Below, in pieces: positions 59,257 to 64,000 of a stretch of 64,000 bases of DNA. Both the position numbers and the translations under genes were made by a program. Numbering within the stretch: the first letter of the stretch is position 1; every line of letters starts with the position of its first letter. The notes under the pieces are model-generated. The model saw nothing but the letters and a program-made list of their open reading frames with translations, searched no databases and had not been told where the DNA came from. Source of the DNA: Bacillota bacterium (GTDB lineage Bacteria > Bacillota_A > Clostridia > Lachnospirales > Lachnospiraceae); the NCBI GenBank assembly GCA_023407175.1, contig JAEYMU010000017.1, forward strand, positions 68,592 through 132,591, written 5' to 3'.

Positions 59257-60417
59257 ATGATTATAAAGAATGCAAAAGTGTATAACGAAGACGGCAGCTT
59301 CACAGTAAGAGATATTGCCATAGCAGGCGAACTTTTTACGGAGGTGGCCGACAGTAAGAATGAAAACACCGGGAATTTGGCCGAGGTATTGGATGCGGCC
59401 GGACTTATAGCCATTCCGGGGCTGACGGATATCCATTTTCATGGATGTATCAATCATGATCTATGTGATGGTACATTAAAGGCTATCGCGGCTATTGCGG
59501 AATATGAATTGCAAAACGGCATTACGGCAATCTGTCCGGCTACGATGACGATGCCGGAGGAGGACTTGATAAATATAGCGGAAGCGGTGGCCGTATATGA
59601 GAATTCAAACGGAGCGGATCTGGTAGGAATCAACCTGGAGGGCCCGTTTATATCCAAAGCGAAGAAGGGAGCACAGAATGAGCATTATATCGTGCCTCCC
59701 AATCTGGAGCTATACCATAAGCTTCAGCAGCTTACAAAAAATAAAATTAAACTGGTAGATATCGCACCGGAAACACCGGGAGCCCTGGAATTCATCAGGG
59801 CGGTAAAAAATGAGGTCGTGGTATCCATTGCCCATACCACGGCAGATTATGAGACCGCAATAATGGCAATCAAAGCAGGAGCATCGCATATCACCCATCT
59901 GTATAATGCCATGCCCTCTTATACACATCGTGAGCCGGGGGTTGTAGGGGCTGCAAGTGACTGTCCGGATTGCAGGGTGGAACTGATTTGCGACGGTATC
60001 CATATTCATCCGGCAGTGGTTCGCAATACCTTTCGTATCTTCGGACTGGACAGGGTTGTTATGATCAGTGACAGTATGAGAGCAGCCGGACTGGGAGACG
60101 GTGAATCCTCGCTGGGTGGCCAAAAGGTATTTGTAAAGGGAAAAAAGGCAACCCTGGAGGACGGCACGATAGCGGGATCCGTATCAAATTTGATGGATTG
60201 TGTCCGTGTCTGTGTTAAGGAAATGGAGATACCTTTGGAGCAGGCCGTCCGCAGCGCGGCGGTAAACAGTGCGAAGGCCATTGGTATTTATGATAAATAT
60301 GGCAGTATCACGCCCGGCAAGTATGCCAATGTCGTGCTTCTTGACAGGGAGCTGAATGTAAGGTGCGTTATCATGAAAGGCCGGATTATTAATAAGAATG
60401 AATTTTGCAATGTTTAG
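59257..60417 (+). CDS. nagA: N-acetylglucosamine-6-phosphate deacetylase
   Basis: A 386-residue metal-dependent amidohydrolase that removes acetate from GlcNAc-6-P. The metal-binding HxH is in DIHFHGCINHD, the Glu in INLEGPFISKAKKGAQNE, the His residues in IAHTTADYE and HITHLYNAMPSYTHREPGVVG, and the catalytic Asp in MISDSMRAAG. SVSNLMDCVRVCV and GKYANVVLLD complete the fold. It sits directly after nagB, an order common in Bacillota. Confidence 0.94.
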   Translation: MIIKNAKVYNEDGSFTVRDIAIAGELFTEVADSKNENTGNLAEVLDAAGLIAIPGLTDIHFHGCINHDLCDGTLKAIAAIAEYELQNGITAICPATMTMPEEDLINIAEAVAVYENSNGADLVGINLEGPFISKAKKGAQNEHYIVPPNLELYHKLQQLTKNKIKLVDIAPETPGALEFIRAVKNEVVVSIAHTTADYETAIMAIKAGASHITHLYNAMPSYTHREPGVVGAASDCPDCRVELICDGIHIHPAVVRNTFRIFGLDRVVMISDSMRAAGLGDGESSLGGQKVFVKGKKATLEDGTIAGSVSNLMDCVRVCVKEMEIPLEQAVRSAAVNSAKAIGIYDKYGSITPGKYANVVLLDRELNVRCVIMKGRIINKNEFCNV

Positions 60418-60494
60418 CACAAATGATGCATGCAGTGTTAAGGATAGATCGAAAGGTCTGCTTGAATAGTAAGGATGGGAGGCTTCTATAATCA

Positions 60495-61445
60495 ATGAAT
60501 TATATTGGAGTGGATATCGGTGGAACGCAGGTGAAAATAGGTATTATCGATGAAAACGGAATTGTCAGCAATTCCGTTGCCTACGATGTTGCTTTTGATG
60601 GTTATAATACTCCGATCATCGAAACAGTGGTTGGCAGACTGTCTGAATTCATGAAGAAAAATAATTTACAGGAAAGTCAGATACACGGGATTGGTGTGTC
60701 CGCAACAGGTCAAATCGATCCCAAGGAGGGAAAGGTGGTAGGAGCAGCCGGCCATATCAGAAACTGGGCGGGCTGTAATATACGGGAGCACATCAAGAGA
60801 ATTTATTCCGGACCGGTCACTGTTATGAATGACGCAAATTGTGCGGCATTAGCCGAGCAGTGGATCGGCGGTGCCAAAGGTCTCTCCGATGCCGTTATTA
60901 TAACGGTTGGAACCGGTGTTGGCGGAGGTATTATTGCCAATTCTGAGATTATCTGCGGAGCGGCCGGGGGTGCGGGCGAGATAGGACATGTTACAATCCG
61001 TAATAACGGAAAAATGTGCTGCTGCGGTAACAGGGGGTGCTATGAACAATATGCATCTACGACAGCATTGGTGAGGATGGTAACACAGGCGCAGAAATCA
61101 GGTAAATTGGATAACGGTTTGTTTAAAAACCAAATAATAAATGGGCGGCTGGTTTTTGAAGCTGCAGGTAAGGGCAGTTATTTAGATACGATTCTGGATC
61201 AATGGATCGGTTATGTGGCGGACGGAATTGTCGGTATCATTCATACGTTCAGTCCCCAGGTGGTATTGATTGGAGGCGGAGTCAGTGCGCAAAGAGAAAA
61301 GTTCATTGATCCGTTACGCGTGAAGGTGTTTAGCCGTGTTATGCCGGTTTATGCAAAGGTGGTGAGGCTGGACGCCGCAAAGCTGGGTAATGATGCGGGA
61401 ATGGTCGGTGCGGTTTATTATTGCATAAGGCATGCGGAAATTTAA
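60495..61445 (+). CDS. ROK-family sugar kinase (glucokinase/ManNAc or GlcNAc kinase)
   Basis: A 316-residue kinase. The ATP site is GVDIGGTQVKIGI, the catalytic Asp is in VTVMNDANCAAL, TVGTGVGGGII follows, and the zinc-binding ROK signature is GEIGH...CCCGNRGCYEQYAS. It would make GlcNAc-6-P or ManNAc-6-P for NagA, or glucose-6-P. It follows nagA by 77 bp, so it is likely co-transcribed or closely regulated with it. Substrate choice cannot be read from the sequence. Confidence 0.88.
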   Translation: MNYIGVDIGGTQVKIGIIDENGIVSNSVAYDVAFDGYNTPIIETVVGRLSEFMKKNNLQESQIHGIGVSATGQIDPKEGKVVGAAGHIRNWAGCNIREHIKRIYSGPVTVMNDANCAALAEQWIGGAKGLSDAVIITVGTGVGGGIIANSEIICGAAGGAGEIGHVTIRNNGKMCCCGNRGCYEQYASTTALVRMVTQAQKSGKLDNGLFKNQIINGRLVFEAAGKGSYLDTILDQWIGYVADGIVGIIHTFSPQVVLIGGGVSAQREKFIDPLRVKVFSRVMPVYAKVVRLDAAKLGNDAGMVGAVYYCIRHAEI

Positions 61446-61479
61446 TAAGAAGGAATAAGCAGTATGCTGGCAGGTACCA

Positions 61480-61632
61480 ATGCAAAATAAAGGTTTTCAT
61501 GAAAAGAAGCTTGCATTGACCTGCCTTGTTCTTTTAAGTGTCTTATCTTATTTGGGAAAAGATACATTGTTATGTAAGATGCCGATGATAATATTTCTAT
61601 GGGCTTTATTGGTGTTGCAGTTCAAAAGGTAA
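61480..61632 (+). CDS. Possible 50-residue membrane peptide
   Basis: ATG 61480 to TAA 61630 encodes two short hydrophobic runs (LALTCLVLLSVLSYLG and MIIFLWALLVLQF). The RBS is weak (GGCAGG). An inverted repeat GGCAGGT/ACCTGCC overlaps its 5' part, so the start would be buried in RNA. No family is recognised. It may be a toxin-like peptide or spurious. Confidence 0.3.
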   Translation: MQNKGFHEKKLALTCLVLLSVLSYLGKDTLLCKMPMIIFLWALLVLQFKR

Positions 61633-61673
61633 AAGAAAATCCTCTAAATTATTTGGTAGAATATAAAAATAGG

Positions 61674-61702
61674 TTGAATTTATCCTACAAACAGCATATA
61701 AT
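61674..61702 (+). promoter_or_regulatory. Sigma-A promoter of the toxin-antitoxin pair
   Basis: TTGAAT (61674-61679), 17-base spacer, TATAAT (61697-61702), 27 bases before the antitoxin ATG. Confidence 0.75.
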
Positions 61703-61728
61703 ATTTTTATAGAAAGGTAGGTGTTATT

Positions 61729-61971
61729 ATGAAGGTAGATTTAAATAATCTGATATCAATAACAGAAGCAAATCAGAATTTTTCAAAGGTGGCCCGAATG
61801 GTAGATGAAAATGGCACGGCAGTTATTCTAAAAAATAATGCACCAAGGTATGTAATTATAGATTATGCGAAATTGCAGGAAGAAACGGTTGCCGATGATA
61901 TAATGATAGAAGAAGCAGCAACGAAATATCTTACAAAGTATGCAAAAGCCTTTGAGGAACTTGCTAAATGA
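61729..61971 (+). CDS. Phd/YefM-family antitoxin
   Basis: 80 residues. The N-terminal DNA-binding fold has the family pattern ISITEANQNFSKVARMVDENGTAVILKNNAPRYVIIDYAKLQE, and the C-terminal helix is acidic, for wrapping the toxin. It represses its own promoter in this family. Its stop overlaps the toxin ATG (ATGA). RBS AAAGGTAGG. Confidence 0.9.
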   Translation: MKVDLNNLISITEANQNFSKVARMVDENGTAVILKNNAPRYVIIDYAKLQEETVADDIMIEEAATKYLTKYAKAFEELAK

Positions 61972-62348
61972 AAAAGCTAATTAAAGAACAAATTCTAAAG
62001 TTGCATTCTATGCCTATAAAGCAATCTGGTGGGATGAATGGTGTCAGAGATGACGGATTACTTGATTTGGCATTAAATTCACCATTTCAAACGTTTGAGG
62101 ATACGGAACTTTATCCATCCGTACAAAGTAAAGCTGCTCACTTATGTTTTAGTTTAATCAGTAATCATCCATTTATTGATGGGAATAAGAGAATTGGGAT
62201 TTTGACAATGTTAATTTTTTTGGATATTAACCAAATCATGATTAATTGTTCTAATGAAGATGTTATTGATCTTGGTTTAGGCGTAGCAAGTGGTAAATAT
62301 AATACAGAATATATTATGACTTGGATCATAAACCATAGTAGCAGCTAA
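61968..62348 (+). CDS. Doc/Fic-family toxin
   Basis: 126 residues. The Fic-type motif is HPFIDGNKR at residues 67-75, followed by IGILTMLIFL. Doc proteins use this motif to phosphorylate EF-Tu and stop translation; the Lys in place of the Fic Gly-Arg pattern (GNKR) fits the kinase-type Doc subgroup. It is translationally coupled to the antitoxin. It lies near a tyrosine recombinase in an AT-rich tail, as expected for mobile DNA. Confidence 0.9.
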   Translation: MKKLIKEQILKLHSMPIKQSGGMNGVRDDGLLDLALNSPFQTFEDTELYPSVQSKAAHLCFSLISNHPFIDGNKRIGILTMLIFLDINQIMINCSNEDVIDLGLGVASGKYNTEYIMTWIINHSSS

Positions 62349-62399
62349 AAATATACTTCTAAGATAATGACGGATACCTTATGGGAGTATCCATTCAGA

Positions 62400-62451
62400 C
62401 TATAGACGAACAGCATTTAGCATGAGAAAACTAAATGCTGTTCGTTTATAG
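62400..62451. terminator. Long hairpin after the toxin gene
   Basis: CTATAGACGAACAGCATTTAG (split as two 10-11 base halves) at 62400-62420 pairs with 62431-62451 with one G-T wobble and a 10-base loop. TTT follows. It probably ends the toxin transcript from one side and the fragment from the other. Confidence 0.65.
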
Positions 62452-62454
62452 TTT

Positions 62455-62630
62455 GAGCGGTTGGTTAAACATTTCAACCAATTGCTTCTTGGTATTATCA
62501 AAGCCTGCTTCTTTTTCCGGATATTCTCATCATTGGGACCTACTAACTTTATATCTTTTAAAATAATAGGCTTATTATAATCATATTTCTCTGTTAATGC
62601 CTTCATGATATCCATAGTTAGCCGCCTCAT
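62455..62630 (-). pseudogene. Short remnant, possibly an AbiEi/DUF6088-like N-terminus
   Basis: MRRLTMDIMKALTEKYDYNKPIILKDIKLVGPNDENIRKKKQAL looks like the N-terminal winged helix of type IV antitoxin/AbiEi-like proteins, then the frame becomes meaningless. It is about 60 residues against at least 150 for the family. I treat it as a fragment; the assignment is weak. Confidence 0.3.
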
Positions 62631-62951
62631 AATTTATATAGAAATCAAATATAAAATGTAGATATTTGTAATTATTACTTCTGTTATTATTTGTTTGTTG
62701 TATAAAGATTTTTATACAGAGGAATATACTGTGGGATTGGCTTAAGTAATGAATATGATGGTCAAATATATTTTTTCTTGTTGTCCTTCACGCATAGAGA
62801 TAAGCTTTACGATATAAATTCATCGTTTACATGCCTCTGCTTGTGCATGAAATATTTTATAAGTGGCTGCAAGTATTCGGAATGAAAGTACATACACAGG
62901 AAAGAAGACCAAAGCGGGTCTAGCATAGAATACTCGGCTTTTAGAGCAGAT
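62631..62951. other. Gene-free AT-rich stretch
   Basis: No ORF, RNA gene or repeat that I can support. A promoter for the recombinase follows at 62952. Confidence 0.5.
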
Positions 62952-62980
62952 TAGACAATGGTTCAGAATATGCTTATAAT
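62952..62980 (+). promoter_or_regulatory. Sigma-A promoter of the tyrosine recombinase gene
   Basis: TAGACA (62952-62957), 17-base spacer, TATAAT (62975-62980), 34 bases upstream of ATG 63014. Confidence 0.65.
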
Positions 62981-63013
62981 AATCCTCACAACATAAACAG
63001 GAGGAACTTATAG

Positions 63014-63934
63014 ATGCATGACTTAACATCGGAGACGAAACAATATCTTAATTACTGCCAGTACCAAAAGAAGCTGAATGAAAAAACCTTGAAGGCTTAT
63101 AGAATTGATATTACACAATTTCAACAGATAATTGAAAAGATGGATGGTTGCCTAACCAAGAACAACTTATCACAGTATGCAACTTATCTACACAAAAAAT
63201 ATAAGGCCAAAACAATAAAACGTAAAATCGCATGCATTAGGGCATTTTTTCACTGGATGGAATATGAAGAAATACTTCAGGAAAATCCATTTTCTAAAAT
63301 TAATCTTAAATTTCATGAGCCGAAAACTCTTCCTCAAATAATTACACTCGACATGATCGGTACGTTGCTGCAAGCTGCATACCGGGAATTAATGCTCAAT
63401 GAAAAATCCGTCAAATGCAAGACTTGTCTGCGTGATATTGCCGTTCTGGAGCTCTTATTTGCCAGCGGAATGAGGGTCTCTGAATTATGTTCGTTGAAAG
63501 CAAACGATATTAATCTGACAAATGGTCAGGTTAGAATTTGGGGTAAGGGGGCAAAAGAAAGAATAATAACAATTACAAATCCGGATGTGCTGATGGCACT
63601 TCGAAACTATAGGATAGCGCTTTCGCAAGAGATCGAGAGTACCGGATACCTATTTGTCAATAGAATTGACAATAGACTTTCTGAACAATCGGTTCGGACA
63701 ATCATCAATAACTACGTCGAGAAGGCAAATATCCACAGACATTTAACTCCCCATATGTTTCGTCATTCGTTTGCCACCTTGCTGTTAGAAGAGGACGTCG
63801 ATATTCGTTACATACAGCAGATATTAGGACATAGCTCAATTACCACGACTCAAATATATACCCATGTATCAACAAAAAAGCAAAGTGATATTTTAAGCTT
63901 GAAACATCCACGGAATCGATTGTGTATAAAGTAA
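63014..63934 (+). CDS. Tyrosine recombinase / XerD-like integrase
   Basis: 306 residues. The N-terminal core-binding domain (about 1-95) is followed by the catalytic domain with Arg in ASGMRVSELCSLKAND, Lys in WGKGAKERIITI, HxxR in LTPHMFRHSFATLLLEEDVD, His in QQILGHSSITTTQIYTHVS and the nucleophile Tyr in that last block. All catalytic positions look intact. ATG 63014 follows AGGAGG. It could be a phage/ICE integrase or a chromosomal Xer paralogue; the presence of a toxin-antitoxin pair beside it favours mobile DNA. No att repeats were found. Confidence 0.88.
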   Translation: MHDLTSETKQYLNYCQYQKKLNEKTLKAYRIDITQFQQIIEKMDGCLTKNNLSQYATYLHKKYKAKTIKRKIACIRAFFHWMEYEEILQENPFSKINLKFHEPKTLPQIITLDMIGTLLQAAYRELMLNEKSVKCKTCLRDIAVLELLFASGMRVSELCSLKANDINLTNGQVRIWGKGAKERIITITNPDVLMALRNYRIALSQEIESTGYLFVNRIDNRLSEQSVRTIINNYVEKANIHRHLTPHMFRHSFATLLLEEDVDIRYIQQILGHSSITTTQIYTHVSTKKQSDILSLKHPRNRLCIK

Positions 63935-63941
63935 AGAAAGG

Positions 63942-63970
63942 GCTGAATGCAGAAATGCATTCGGCTTTTT
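63942..63970 (+). terminator. Terminator after the recombinase gene
   Basis: GCTGAATGCA pairs with TGCATTCGGC (one T-G wobble) around a GAAA loop, followed by TTTTT. Confidence 0.88.
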
Positions 63971-64000
63971 CATCTGAACAAAGGATAATAGCTAATTATC

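Overview
The window looks like a chromosomal segment of a glycan-degrading gut Clostridium-type bacterium (Bacillota, probably Lachnospiraceae). Reasons: strong AGGAGG-type ribosome binding sites, TTG and GTG starts, TTGACA/TATAAT promoters, RbsABC- and LplB/YtcP-type sugar importers, a UMF1-type MFS carrier, and a moderate-GC core broken by AT-rich accessory patches. The family calls come from motif recognition only; no database search was possible.

Layout. 0-6.6 kb: a UMF1 transporter (+), then a minus-strand run deoR-type regulator > orphan double-ATPase sugar ABC protein > PTS Enzyme I > 1-phosphofructokinase. 6.8-15.5 kb: a plus-strand operon with an RbsA/RbsC/RbsB-type importer, a GH127 beta-L-arabinofuranosidase-like enzyme, a GH31 alpha-xylosidase-like enzyme and a trigger-factor-like lipoprotein. 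15.5-20.4 kb: an AT-rich accessory patch with two small HTH regulators, a decayed methyltransferase, a PLD-nuclease/helicase and three irregular tRNA genes. 20.6-31 kb: a DegT-type aminotransferase with an aldo/keto reductase, an AraC regulator, an AAC(3)-like acetyltransferase, an N-acetylneuraminate-lyase-like aldolase, an epimerase, a ThrE-type exporter pair, and LacI and AraC regulators. 31-37.6 kb: galE / nucleotidyltransferase / NahK-like kinase, then PfkB kinase / HpaI-type aldolase / D-2-hydroxyacid dehydrogenase.

37.6-58.4 kb: two divergent operons around 47.3 kb. The minus one holds oxidoreductase, class II aldolase, FGGY kinase, fucose/arabinose-isomerase-like protein, class III aminotransferase, a second oxidoreductase and a sialidase-fold protein. 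The plus one holds an LplB/YtcP/lipoprotein importer, a second DegT-like protein, a sialate-O-acetylesterase-like protein, a large unrecognised protein, an MFS carrier and a second sialidase-fold protein. 58.5-61.4 kb: nagB, nagA and a ROK kinase. 61.7-64 kb: a Phd/Doc toxin-antitoxin pair and a tyrosine recombinase.

How it fits together (inference). None of the enzymes checked here shows a signal peptide, so the scheme is import of an oligosaccharide by ABC or MFS carriers, intracellular trimming, and entry through amino-sugar, isomerase-kinase-aldolase and keto-acid routes. A shared 13-bp motif (TTATTAGTTATAA and close variants) precedes the lacI gene, the thrE pair, the PfkB operon and both divergent 47-kb operons. 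This suggests one LacI regulon spanning about 29-58 kb. The most unusual items are that motif set, a DegT paralogue whose Schiff-base lysine is arginine, a family of long structured intergenic elements between 22.9 and 34.6 kb, and two sialidase-fold proteins without a visible RIP-type arginine motif.
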